A stretch of 42,435 bases of DNA from Bacillus sp. M6-12 (GTDB taxonomy: Bacteria > Bacillota > Bacilli > Bacillales > DSM-1321), in NCBI RefSeq assembly GCF_002860285.1, contig NZ_PGVF01000030.1, positions 1-42,435 on the forward strand, given 5' to 3'. Each line of letters starts with the position of its first letter. Position 1 is the stretch's first letter. The translations under genes and the position numbers were made by a program. The notes beneath the pieces are model-generated. The model saw only the letters and a list, made by a program, of their open reading frames with translations. It ran no database searches and had not been told where the DNA came from. Positions 31,891 to 39,751 of the stretch are shown here, in pieces.

Positions 31891-32464
31891 CTGCTATTTC
31901 TCCCTTCTTAATGATTGCCTGGCCCGTCTCCACTAAAATGGCAAAATCAGACTTATCCACTGCCCATTGGTGCAGTTTCCCAAGAATCCTTCCATATACA
32001 AATGAAACTCCATCTAATAAAGGAGCATTCAGCACCTCATTGGAAACGATAAGCAAGCAGTTGCAGTGTGCAGCAATTTCTTCAAGTCCTATGGTAATTG
32101 TTTTCACCACTTCATCCTGAAAGCTCTTTTCGTTCCATTTTTCTTCTTTGCTGGAAAAAAGCTCGTTATTCAATAGCGTAGTTAAGCAATCCAACAGCAC
32201 AAAACTCTGCTGGTCAAACCGGGAAGCTAAATGATGAATGGACGTGCTCTGCTCCCATGTGGTCCATGCCGGTATGCTATTTTCCCTCCCTGCTCGATGA
32301 TGGCTAATCCGCAAAGCCATCTCTTCATCTGACGCACGGCCACATGCTATGTAATGCAAGCTTCCTTCTGTTTGATTTGCCAGCTTTACTGCAATCTTTT
32401 CCGCATAAGTGCTTTTGCCGCTTCTGACTCCCCCGCTGATAAAAATCATTCTTTCTTCCGCCAT
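31856..32464 (-). CDS. cobU: Adenosylcobinamide kinase/guanylyltransferase CobU (divergent C-terminus)
   Basis: Phosphorylates adenosylcobinamide and activates it with GMP. The 202-residue protein has P-loop GGVRSGKS (residues 11-18), YIACGRASDEEM and the guanylylated-His motif RISHHRAGR (residues 52-60), then LLDCLTTLLNNELF. Where typical CobU has NEVGMGIVPxxxxxRxFRD, this one has SNEVLNAPLLDGVSFVYGRI, so the second nucleotide-handling motif is changed. The short CobU-like protein at 28630 keeps that motif. GGAGGTG lies 8 bases before the ATG. Confidence 0.9.
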   Translation of the reverse strand: MAEERMIFISGGVRSGKSTYAEKIAVKLANQTEGSLHYIACGRASDEEMALRISHHRAGRENSIPAWTTWEQSTSIHHLASRFDQQSFVLLDCLTTLLNNELFSSKEEKWNEKSFQDEVVKTITIGLEEIAAHCNCLLIVSNEVLNAPLLDGVSFVYGRILGKLHQWAVDKSDFAILVETGQAIIKKGEIADEWNYGSRDSF

Positions 32465-33510
32465 CTTTGCAGCACCTCCATTAAGCTGCAGTTGTCTCTG
32501 GCGGTTTTTACAGCAAATCTAAGCCACCTTCCCGTTAATCCAGGAAAATTTAAGGTGTGCCTTGGTACGATCCCATTTTCAAGCAGGAAGCGAAGCAGAC
32601 CTGAAGCATCTGTGTCATTAGAATCCTTAAGAAGATAGAAATTCACGCTAGATTTAGACATTATAAATCCGGAAGAATCATAGTAGTCTTTCAATTTCAA
32701 TCGTTCTGCCTTAATCAGCTCTCTTGTTCTCTTTACATGCTCTTCGGCATTGATACAAATTTCACCTGCCATCAGCGCCAGAGCATTTACACTCCAATGG
32801 GGCCGATATGCCGCGATCCTGCCCGCTATCTCAGGGGCAGCCAATAAATAACCCAGGCGCAGACCAGGAATGCTGTACATTTTCGTCAGCGATCGAAGAA
32901 TAATGAGATGTGGGTAATGATGCAAATGGGCAGCATAGGTAGCAGCTTCTTCCAAAAAGTCATAAAATGCTTCATCAATGATTACAAATACTCCCCGTTC
33001 TTTACATTCCTGCAAAAGATGGAGAACTGCCTGCCGTGAATACTCTGTACCGGTTGGATTGTTCGGGGTACATAGAAAAACCGCATTGATTCCATCTAAT
33101 GGCGGAAAATCAAGCTCCCAAACACCTTCCTGAAGCACATGCCTGGTTATCTCGCACCCATTGGCGAGACAGGCAGTTTCGTATTCCGAGAAAGCTGGGT
33201 GGATGATCATTACTCTTTTCCCGGCAAGCCAGCGGGCTACAAGTGAAATGATTTCCGCACCGCCATTGCCAAGCAATACCGATTTCTCCGGTACCCCCTC
33301 CATTGCGGCTATTTTTTTTGTTAAAACGGAAGCCTGAGGATCAGGATAATCCTGTATATAACGGAAGGAATGCTTCCATTCCTCCTGCATGGCGGGCGGG
33401 GGACCGAGCGGATTGATATTCGCACTAAAATCTGTATAGTTTTCAGGCATTTCAAGCCCAAGCGATTTGTATAAGTAATGAGGATTAGAACCATGAGAAG
33501 GCAGCTTCAA
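32446..33510 (-). CDS. cobD: L-threonine-O-3-phosphate decarboxylase CobD
   Basis: PLP enzyme making (R)-1-amino-2-propanol phosphate, the linker between the corrin ring and the nucleotide loop. The 354-residue protein is of the HisC-like aminotransferase fold: SHGSNPHYLYKSLG at the start, ANINPLGPP, CTPNNPTGTEY, VIIDEAFYDF with the pyridine-binding Asp179, and the Schiff-base Lys210 in RSLTKMYSIPGLRLGYL. The start is TTG at 33510, 7 bases after AGGAGGG and inside the cbiB gene. It overlaps cobU by 19 bp. Confidence 0.92.
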   Translation of the reverse strand: MKLPSHGSNPHYLYKSLGLEMPENYTDFSANINPLGPPPAMQEEWKHSFRYIQDYPDPQASVLTKKIAAMEGVPEKSVLLGNGGAEIISLVARWLAGKRVMIIHPAFSEYETACLANGCEITRHVLQEGVWELDFPPLDGINAVFLCTPNNPTGTEYSRQAVLHLLQECKERGVFVIIDEAFYDFLEEAATYAAHLHHYPHLIILRSLTKMYSIPGLRLGYLLAAPEIAGRIAAYRPHWSVNALALMAGEICINAEEHVKRTRELIKAERLKLKDYYDSSGFIMSKSSVNFYLLKDSNDTDASGLLRFLLENGIVPRHTLNFPGLTGRWLRFAVKTARDNCSLMEVLQRWRKKE

Positions 33511-34450
33511 CTAGCATCCCTCCTATCCATAAAAGAACAATAAACCCAAAAACAGCCCGATGCATCAGTGTGTTGGCCATTTTTATATGTACAGTATCAA
33601 GTTTTATTAAGGGGTCTCCCATTTTTGCCCTGTCAGAAACCATGCCCCTGTAATAATTCAGGCCGCCTAATTGAATGCCCAGCAAGGATGCGACAGCCGC
33701 TTCACCCCAGCCGCTGTTTGGGCTTGGATGTCTCCTGGCATCTCGAAAAAGAATGGACCATGCTTGTTTCCGGCTGCTGGCCTTTGGCTTCATGCTGACC
33801 ATCATCATGAATGATGTCAGCCGGCTCGGTATCCAATTGGCCGCATCATCTAGTTTTGCAGACGCCCAGCCAAATTGCTGATATCTTTCATTTTTGTAGC
33901 CTACCATTGAATCACACGTATTGATGGCCCGATAAACCATTGCAAGCGGTGCGCCGCCAATTAGAGCCCAGAATAGCGGGGCTGTTATTCCGTCGTTCGT
34001 ATTCTCGGCAACTGTTTCAACCGCCCCCCTGACAATCTCACTTTTTTCCAGGGTTTCAGTGTCCCTGCCAACGATATAGGAAAGCTTACGTCTAGCAGTT
34101 GTGATATCATTTTCATCTAGTGGACGATAGACCTCTAGAGCCGCACCCTTAAGACTTTTTTGTGCGATGGCAGTGGATATAACAATGGCTTCCCAGACCA
34201 TGCCTGCTATAAAATGAATTTCATAAGCGATATAGACGGTAATAAAAGTAAGTACCCCCGCAACAATCAGGACCCCGGAGAGCATCAAAATTCCATTTCG
34301 TTTTTGATTTTTTCCGTGGTTTAATTTCTTTTCCAAGTGCGAAATTAAAGATCCAATCCATCTGACCGGATGCGGCCAGTTTGGGGGATCTCCCAGCAGC
34401 AGATCTATTACGTATGCAATCGTTATTGAGGAAAGGTGGGCAATGATCAT
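33485..34450 (-). CDS. cbiB: Adenosylcobinamide-phosphate synthase CbiB
   Basis: Membrane enzyme attaching aminopropanol (phosphate) to adenosylcobyric acid. The 321-residue protein has family marks at the N-terminus (AYVIDLLLGDPPNWPHPVRW), GRDTETLEKSEIVRGAVETV, AENTNDGITAPLFWALIGG and the late block RRHPSPNSGWGEAAVASLLG, with several membrane helices. It opens with an ATGA overlap on the btuD-cbiZ stop. Its product should be the substrate of CobU. In some nomenclatures this gene is called cobD, a name used here for the decarboxylase. Confidence 0.95.
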   Translation of the reverse strand: MIIAHLSSITIAYVIDLLLGDPPNWPHPVRWIGSLISHLEKKLNHGKNQKRNGILMLSGVLIVAGVLTFITVYIAYEIHFIAGMVWEAIVISTAIAQKSLKGAALEVYRPLDENDITTARRKLSYIVGRDTETLEKSEIVRGAVETVAENTNDGITAPLFWALIGGAPLAMVYRAINTCDSMVGYKNERYQQFGWASAKLDDAANWIPSRLTSFMMMVSMKPKASSRKQAWSILFRDARRHPSPNSGWGEAAVASLLGIQLGGLNYYRGMVSDRAKMGDPLIKLDTVHIKMANTLMHRAVFGFIVLLWIGGMLVEAAFSWF

Positions 34451-35910
34451 TGTTTACCCCTTCTCATATATTTCACAAGAGCTTTGGCCGTACAAGTGTA
34501 AACCCCATGGCCGATAAGCCTGCCAAGAGGTGTAATTGTTCCTGCATATTGAAACTTCTCTCCAGTCTGGGTTGAGGCAATCAAAATGCTGTCTGTTGAT
34601 GTTCCAGTTGCCTGTGTGCCTGTAACACGATCTCTTATATTCATTTCCAGCATAACCTTCACCTTAGCTTCTGTCGCAGTCATTACACTTTGAATGAATG
34701 CTTCCTCTGAAAGGCTGCCATTAACAAAAACCCATGTATTGATTGTACCGGGAGTTTGCATGTATTCGTGCAGTTTGCTGCAGGAGGCATCAACAGCATT
34801 TCCAGTCCCGGCTGTAACGACAATAAATACGGAGAAGGACTCTTCCCGGAACAATTCGTATGAAACGTCTTCCAGTTTGACAGCAGTCATCATACCAACC
34901 GTTTCGGAAGGGTCAAATCCCTGGTCCCTTAAATATGCTGACATTTCCTCCAAATGGTTGCTGCAGCTATACGTCTTCGGCACATGCCGGTTAACAAACG
35001 TTTGAAACCATCCCGTTCCAGATCCGGTTACACCTGAAGACATGCATTTTAGAAAAACCTCAGAAGACAGAGAAATATGTTCATCGGTTATCCGCAAACA
35101 GCTCTCATCGATTTGGACATTCTGGTGCTCTGGCTCTTCGGGGATTAAAAACAGCTGCGGCTTCGGAACCTCTGGATGATATTGCTTTTGAATCGCTGTA
35201 TTATATACAGCTCGAATTCTTTCTTCCTTTAGCACTTCATTTGGTTTATCGATGCTGGCTATTTCGCCATTCTCTAATAGAAGAATCCGGTCACAATATA
35301 GGCCTGCCAGATTTAGATCGTGGAAAATGGAGATGACTGTAAGCTTTCGATCATTCGTCCACTTTTTCAGCATGTCCAGCAGTTCCTTTTGATAGGAAAG
35401 GTCAAGATGGTTGGTCGGTTCATCAAGAAGAAGCACTTCCGGCTCTTGGGCCAAAGCCTGGGCAAGGAATACTCTCTGCCGCTCTCCTCCGGATAATTCA
35501 TGTATTAATTGATGCTCAAATTCTTCTACACCAGTTTGCTTCATTACCTTGTGAACAGTTTCTTCATCATTATCGCTCCATCCCTGAAACCAGCCTTTTT
35601 TGTGGCTGTAACGGCCAAGCGAAACAGTTTCCTTGACCGTATAAGAGAAAAATTGTTCCGTATGCTGCGGCAATACGGCTATAACACGTGCAAGCTCCAT
35701 TGAAGTATAGTCTGAAAGAGGCTTGCCTTTTAGCGTTAACTGGCCATTGGAATTGGGCAGGAGACCGCTGATTATTTTTAAAAGCGTTGTTTTCCCGCTC
35801 CCATTCGGCCCCAGAATTCCAAACAGCTCTCCCTGTTCCACCTTAAAACTAATGTCGCGTACAACACTTTCTCCCATATATCCGCCTGAGATTTTATTGA
35901 CTGTTAGCAT
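34447..35910 (-). CDS. Fused corrinoid ABC ATPase and adenosylcobinamide amidohydrolase (BtuD-CbiZ)
   Basis: A 487-residue two-domain protein. Residues 1-250 are a BtuD/FecE-type ATPase: Walker A GPNGSGKT (34-41), LSGGERQR (139-146), Walker B LLLDEPTNHLDLS and switch His in IFHDLNL. Residues about 290-487 are a CbiZ domain (GWFQTFVNRHVPKTY, HLEEMSAYLRDQGFD, VVTAGTGNAVDASC, NTWVFVNGSLSEEAFIQSVM, ITPLGRLIG). CbiZ removes the aminopropanol side chain from cobinamides or pseudocobalamin, giving cobyric acid for re-assembly. Fusion links import with remodelling at the membrane. Such fusions are known in Bacillus relatives. AAGGTG precedes the ATG at 35910. Confidence 0.93.
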   Translation of the reverse strand: MLTVNKISGGYMGESVVRDISFKVEQGELFGILGPNGSGKTTLLKIISGLLPNSNGQLTLKGKPLSDYTSMELARVIAVLPQHTEQFFSYTVKETVSLGRYSHKKGWFQGWSDNDEETVHKVMKQTGVEEFEHQLIHELSGGERQRVFLAQALAQEPEVLLLDEPTNHLDLSYQKELLDMLKKWTNDRKLTVISIFHDLNLAGLYCDRILLLENGEIASIDKPNEVLKEERIRAVYNTAIQKQYHPEVPKPQLFLIPEEPEHQNVQIDESCLRITDEHISLSSEVFLKCMSSGVTGSGTGWFQTFVNRHVPKTYSCSNHLEEMSAYLRDQGFDPSETVGMMTAVKLEDVSYELFREESFSVFIVVTAGTGNAVDASCSKLHEYMQTPGTINTWVFVNGSLSEEAFIQSVMTATEAKVKVMLEMNIRDRVTGTQATGTSTDSILIASTQTGEKFQYAGTITPLGRLIGHGVYTCTAKALVKYMRRGKQ

Positions 35911-35917
35911 GATGAAT

Positions 35918-36976
35918 TCACCTTCTTCCTAATCGCCTTTTCACTAAAATTACTGCAAATACAGGGGCACCTACTAAGGAAGTAATTACTCCGATTGGAA
36001 GCTCTGTCGGCGAAATAATCGTCCGTGAAATTAAATCTGTCATTATCAAAAATCCTCCGCCCGCCATAATGGATAGCGGCAGCAAATGTCTGTGATCAGG
36101 TCCTGATAGCAGCCTGACCAAATGAGGAATAACCAGACCGACAAACCCGATTGTACCTGAAACAGCTACAGCTGCTCCGGTTAGAACAGAGCCTGCCGTT
36201 AGAACGGCCAACTTCCGCCTCGCAACATTCACGCCTAAATGCTGTGCTCTTTCCTCCCCGAAAGACAGCGCATTTAATTCCCGGGCATTCATCAATAACA
36301 ACAGGGAACCAACGATAAAAAATGGGAACATAATGCCGATATACTCCCATCCCCTCATTGAAACACTTCCCAGCAGCCAGCCGATGATCTGGATCAGTTC
36401 TTCACCAGTAAGGGCAATCATTAATGATATTAAGGCTCCAAGAAACGAACTGAATATAATGCCTGTCAGGATAATCGTTTCCACTCTCATTGCCCTGTCA
36501 ATTGCCCGGGAAAAGAATAAAACAAAAAGAATGGTGGCAATAGCAGCCGAAATGCTGAAAATCGGCAGCGTAAATAATCCTGCTGCCGGAAGTGAAATGC
36601 CAAAGAACAGTGTAACTACTGCACCAACAGATGCACCTGAAGATACTCCAAGGGTGTATGGGTCCGCGAGGGGGTTTCGCAAAAGGCCTTGAAAGGCGGC
36701 TCCTGCAATTGCAAGAGACGCCCCTACAAGCCCTGAAAGAATAACACGCGGTAATCGAATGTCCACCACAATGGAAGTGTGCATCGGATCTATCGGTTCT
36801 GTTAGTGATAGGCGAAAAATTTCTGAACCGATAATCCTGATAATATCTATTATGGGTACATTCACAGTACCAATTGAAATTCCGAGCAGCATAGCCAGCA
36901 TAAGAAAAGCTGTCGCGATAAAATAGGCAATGGTCTTATTATTTTGTAAAAATGTCCGGGTAAATAGCCTTTGCAA
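35918..36976 (-). CDS. btuC: Cobalamin/corrinoid ABC permease BtuC
   Basis: A FecCD-family permease of 352 residues with about ten membrane helices. Typical blocks are IRLPRVILSGLVGASLAIAG, LRNPLADPYTLGVSSGASVG, GTIGFVGLVIPHLVRLLSGP and a late DLISRTIISPTELPIGVITS, the loop after which the ATPase docks. The reading frame starts with TTG at 36976, preceded by GAAGGAG at 9-base spacing, and overlaps the end of btuF by 38 bp; no later ATG precedes the first helix. It forms the importer with BtuF and BtuD-CbiZ. Confidence 0.94.
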   Translation of the reverse strand: MQRLFTRTFLQNNKTIAYFIATAFLMLAMLLGISIGTVNVPIIDIIRIIGSEIFRLSLTEPIDPMHTSIVVDIRLPRVILSGLVGASLAIAGAAFQGLLRNPLADPYTLGVSSGASVGAVVTLFFGISLPAAGLFTLPIFSISAAIATILFVLFFSRAIDRAMRVETIILTGIIFSSFLGALISLMIALTGEELIQIIGWLLGSVSMRGWEYIGIMFPFFIVGSLLLLMNARELNALSFGEERAQHLGVNVARRKLAVLTAGSVLTGAAVAVSGTIGFVGLVIPHLVRLLSGPDHRHLLPLSIMAGGGFLIMTDLISRTIISPTELPIGVITSLVGAPVFAVILVKRRLGRR

Positions 36977-37922
36977 GTTCTTCTACTCCTTCAGCTAGCC
37001 TTGGGCCAGAGCGTGTGACCATGTCTGAATCGACATCTACTACCTGTTTTTCCTTAATCGCGGTAACGTTTTGCCATGCTTTACGGGCTAAAACCTTCTC
37101 GACCGGCTTTTCGGTATAAAAACCATAAGTGGTGATAATAACATCCGGGTTCCGCTGAATCGTTGCCTCAGGATCAATTTTCACCCACCCTTCACTGTCA
37201 CTGTAGATATTCTCTGCATTAATCATGGTAATCATCTCATCCATGAACGTATTTTTCCCTGTCGTATAAATTTCTGGCTCCGGTGAAACTTCAACCAGCA
37301 CTTTTTTACGATCACTTTCTCCTATGCCGGCAGCCTTTTCTTTAATTTCTTCGAATTTTGCCTTCATCGTTTCGACTGTTTGCTCTGCTTCATCCCTTTG
37401 TCCGCTTGCCTTGCCAATCATGCTGATAGAGTCATATACATCGTTAATGGTTTTTGCATCGTTGACTACCAGTACATCAATACCTGAATCTCTTAACTGC
37501 TGCAGACCCTGCTCCGAGTTTTGAGCAGACGATCCATGTGCTAATACCAGGTCGGGTTTTAACGAAAGAACTTTTTCAACATTCAGTTCCATTCCGCCCA
37601 CCTTTTCTTTTTTAGTCGCTTCTTCAGGATAATTATCATGGTCAGAAACGCCGACTATTTCTTTATTTAGCCCCAGTTCAAAGGCTATTTCCGTGTTGCT
37701 TGGAACCAGTGTGACAATCCGCTCCGGTTTCTTATCGATAACAACCTCTTTATTGGCAGCATCCTGAATCGTTACCGGAAATGACGCTTCCTCTTTTTGC
37801 TCAGTTTTAGGCTCATTGTTTTGCTTACTTGAACCATTTTCTTTTTCATCGCCTGTATTACAGCCGGCCAACACACCTGCTGATAAAAGCACTGCAAATA
37901 ATAGTGAATATAACTTCTTCAT
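36939..37922 (-). CDS. btuF: Corrinoid-binding lipoprotein BtuF
   Basis: A 327-residue extracellular receptor. Signal with lipobox VLAGC (Cys21), a charged low-complexity linker (residues about 23-47), then the class III binding-protein fold: TIQDAANKEVVIDKKPERIV, LVPSNTEIAFELGL, LKPDLVLAHGSS, ending with GPRLAEGVEELAKAIYPDIF. AGGAGG lies 7 bases before the ATG. It is the first gene of the operon, behind the cobalamin riboswitch. The riboswitch terminator is 555 bp upstream because repeat elements fill the leader; the repeat edge is only 26 bp from the start codon. Confidence 0.94.
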   Translation of the reverse strand: MKKLYSLLFAVLLSAGVLAGCNTGDEKENGSSKQNNEPKTEQKEEASFPVTIQDAANKEVVIDKKPERIVTLVPSNTEIAFELGLNKEIVGVSDHDNYPEEATKKEKVGGMELNVEKVLSLKPDLVLAHGSSAQNSEQGLQQLRDSGIDVLVVNDAKTINDVYDSISMIGKASGQRDEAEQTVETMKAKFEEIKEKAAGIGESDRKKVLVEVSPEPEIYTTGKNTFMDEMITMINAENIYSDSEGWVKIDPEATIQRNPDVIITTYGFYTEKPVEKVLARKAWQNVTAIKEKQVVDVDSDMVTRSGPRLAEGVEELAKAIYPDIFTK

Positions 37923-37948
37923 GTTCGTTCCTCCTGGTTTGTAGAATT

Positions 37949-38253
37949 AGAAAAGCGCAAGCGCCCTGGCAAAAGGAACGTCGACTAAAGTCTGTCACGT
38001 CCTGTGCCAAACGTCGACGCCAGCACATCCTCACAAAGCTGCCGCTTTGTTTCGTGCGATGGGTCGCTGCCGTAGCGTTCCTTGTCCTGTGCTAGTCCGA
38101 CAAGCATAAGACAAGCGCTGACAGAAGGCGCTTTTTGCCTTCCGAAGTGATTGGCTTATGACCTCGAGGCCGACTTAAACCGCCACGTCCTGTGGCGACG
38201 TCGGCACTAGCACATCCTGTGCGCCGGGGCTGGGCGCTGGAGCTAGACATCAG
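37949..38253. repeat. Modular repeat copy in the btuF leader (first of two)
   Basis: Begins AGAAAAGCGCAAGCGCCC just outside the btuF ribosome binding site and carries modules 1 and 2 (GTCGACTAAAGTCTG hairpin; GACAAGCATAAGACAAGCGC; ACCGCCACGTCCTGTGGCG hairpin), ending GGGCGCTGGAGCTAGACA. It lacks the AT-rich tail and joins the next copy directly. It is oriented opposite to btuF transcription, so the leader RNA contains its complement. Confidence 0.9.
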
Positions 38254-38458
38254 AGAAAAGCGGAAGCGCCCTGGTCAGCCCCGACAAGCATAAGACGAGC
38301 GCTGACAGAAGGCGCTTTTTGCCTTGGGAAGTGATTGGCTTATGACCTCGAGGCCGACTTAAACCGCCACGTCCTGTGGCGACGTCGGCACTAGCACGTC
38401 CTGTGCTTCGGGGCTGGGCGCTGGAGCTAGACATCAGTACTTGTTAAAAAAGTTATTC
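38254..38458. repeat. Modular repeat copy in the btuF leader (second of two)
   Basis: Starts AGAAAAGCGGAAGCGCCC, carries only module 2 (GACAAGCATAAGACGAGCGC to GTGGCGACGTCGGCAC), and ends GGGCGCTGGAGCTAGACA with the tail GTACTTGTTAAA...TTATTC. It is nearly identical to the corresponding part of the adjacent copy, suggesting recent duplication or gene conversion. It ends 13 bp before the U-tail of the riboswitch terminator. Confidence 0.9.
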
Positions 38459-38476
38459 TTTTTATTTCATAAAAAA

Positions 38477-38503
38477 ACATCTCCACTAAGAACGAGGAGA
38501 TGT
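38477..38503 (-). terminator. Intrinsic terminator of the cobalamin riboswitch
   Basis: On the minus strand the stem ACATCTCC / GGAGATGT with an 11-nt loop is followed by TTTTTT. It lies about 80 nt downstream of the aptamer and is the natural expression platform: cobalamin binding should favour this hairpin and stop transcription before btuF. Confidence 0.88.
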
Positions 38504-38582
38504 TGTGATTGCATGGCTTTTGAAAAATAATCGTAAGCTGGCTTCACACACCTCCTATCCTCGTAGGTTTTTGGTGCACAAA

Positions 38583-38735
38583 ATCAGGCAGGTCTCCTGG
38601 CTCATGGTCATCGCTTGCTGCGCCTTCCCATACAACTTTGTACAGTGGCATTAAGCATAAGCAGCTTGCTCTCCATTTACAGTGGCGGGACCGCGTTGGA
38701 TTTTCACCAACTTCCCTATTAAGAGTCCGACTTAC
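38583..38735 (-). promoter_or_regulatory. Cobalamin (AdoCbl) riboswitch aptamer
   Basis: The minus-strand RNA shows the conserved core in order: GGGAAGUUGGUGAAAAUCC, CGGUCCCGCCACUGUAA, GCCACUG, UGGGAAGGC, GAUGA, then the B12 box AGCCAGGAGACCUGCC (complement of 38587-38602). This is the classic cobalamin riboswitch with the B12 box complete. It controls the btu-cob operon by attenuation at 38477-38503. A miniature repeat lies immediately 5' of the aptamer. Confidence 0.97.
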
Positions 38736-38736
38736 A

Positions 38737-38771
38737 AGAAAAGCGCAAGCGCCTGGGCGCTGGAGCTGGAC
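38737..38771. repeat. Miniature copy of the modular repeat, 5' of the riboswitch
   Basis: Only the two ends of the family are present, joined: AGAAAAGCGCAAGCGCC then TGGGCGCTGGAGCTGGACA. GCGCC and GGCGC form a small dyad. A diverged version of the AT-rich tail (GTTGAAAACTGATACC) may follow to about 38797. It lies within the transcribed leader if the promoter is at 38860-38890. Confidence 0.8.
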
Positions 38772-38859
38772 AGTAATCTATGTTGAAAACTGATACCTTC
38801 TTATCTAATAAATCTTTCTCACCTGATTTTGAATATGTATGAAATTTTTCGCTACACTG

Positions 38860-38890
38860 ATTATACACTAAATTTTCGAAAAAACAGCAA
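38860..38890 (-). promoter_or_regulatory. Candidate promoter of the btu-cob operon
   Basis: On the minus strand TATAAT (complement of 38860-38865) is preceded by TTGCTG (complement of 38885-38890) with a 19-bp spacer. The -10 is perfect and the spacer is long. It would start transcription about 120 nt upstream of the aptamer. Confidence 0.5.
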
Positions 38891-38999
38891 ATTTATTAGT
38901 CTAATAAAAATTTTTGTAGAAACTTGTAACATCCTGCCATAAATAAACGTTTAATTATTGGATATATTTATAAAAAAAGTTTACCAGGAGGAATTCCGA

Positions 39000-39488
39000 A
39001 TGAAAAAAACTAACATCCTATTAAAGCTGTTAATGTCTGCTGCCTGCCTGTTTTCACTGGGAGCGGCAGTCGCGGCGCCTACTACAGCGGAAGCTGCCGC
39101 TCAAATTGTTTCGAAAACGAAAACAATTAAAGGAGCTACACTGACCTACAAAGTCCCTGTTAATGTAGAAGTCAGTTCACTAAAAGGGAAGGCGATTTTC
39201 AAAACTAAGGGTGAAGTTGTAGGGGGCATCAACTTTTTGTCTTATGATCCAAAAAAACCAGCAACAGCTCTTTTGCCAAAGTATGAAACCGTGGTTAACT
39301 CGCGCACAGTAAAGGGCACATCCCTCCCTTGCGTCCGTTATCTTACCCAGAGTGAGGATTATCGTTTCTATCACAGCTTTTTGCTGGATGCAAAAAAGAA
39401 ACGTGCATTTGATTTCTGGGTTAACAGCAAAAAAATGACCGATAAAGAAATCCAGGATATCCGCGCAACTATAAAAATTTTAAAGTAG
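39000..39488 (+). CDS. Secreted protein of unknown function
   Basis: A 162-residue exported protein. A long Sec signal peptide (MKKTNILLKLLMSAACLFSL, cleavage probably after AEAAA around residue 33) is followed by a lysine-rich beta-strand-like domain (KTKTIKGATLTYKVPVNVEV, KAIFKTKGEVVGGINFL) and a C-terminal helix (MTDKEIQDIRATIKILK). AGGAGG lies 8 bases before ATG 39000; the upstream in-frame ATG at 38958 has no such site and would bury the signal. I recognise no family. It is monocistronic, and the putative terminator is at 39539. Confidence 0.75.
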   Translation: MKKTNILLKLLMSAACLFSLGAAVAAPTTAEAAAQIVSKTKTIKGATLTYKVPVNVEVSSLKGKAIFKTKGEVVGGINFLSYDPKKPATALLPKYETVVNSRTVKGTSLPCVRYLTQSEDYRFYHSFLLDAKKKRAFDFWVNSKKMTDKEIQDIRATIKILK

Positions 39489-39538
39489 TATATAAACAAG
39501 CTAGGCTAGGGACCTGACCAGTCCAACATATCACGAAA

Positions 39539-39570
39539 GAAAGCTCCAGCCCATGCCGCCGGAGGCTTTC
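39539..39570 (+). terminator. Probable terminator of the secreted-protein gene
   Basis: GAAAGCTCC and GGAGGCTTTC pair with a one-base bulge around a 13-nt loop, followed by TGAATTTTGCC. It lies 50 bp after the stop. Confidence 0.6.
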
Positions 39571-39751
39571 TGAATTTTGCCTGATTCTAATTATCATTTG
39601 GTTATTGGGAGTATATCTCTTCTATCAAAAATCATTGCCCGAAATCCTATAGTAGTTCTTTATAATCAGGAAATTAGAAGGGTTTTTTAGAGTTTTATAG
39701 AATTACCATTCTAGCAACCATTAAAAAATACAATGGGGGATTGCTTCCAAA

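Noticed and set aside
37829..38095. Open frame crossing the btuF start and the repeat
   Set aside because: It is antisense to btuF and repeat sequence, with no start signals.
37949..38458. Considered as a CRISPR array or a small-RNA cluster
   Set aside because: Units are long, modular and unequal, without regular spacers; no cas genes are present. A repeat element explains it better.
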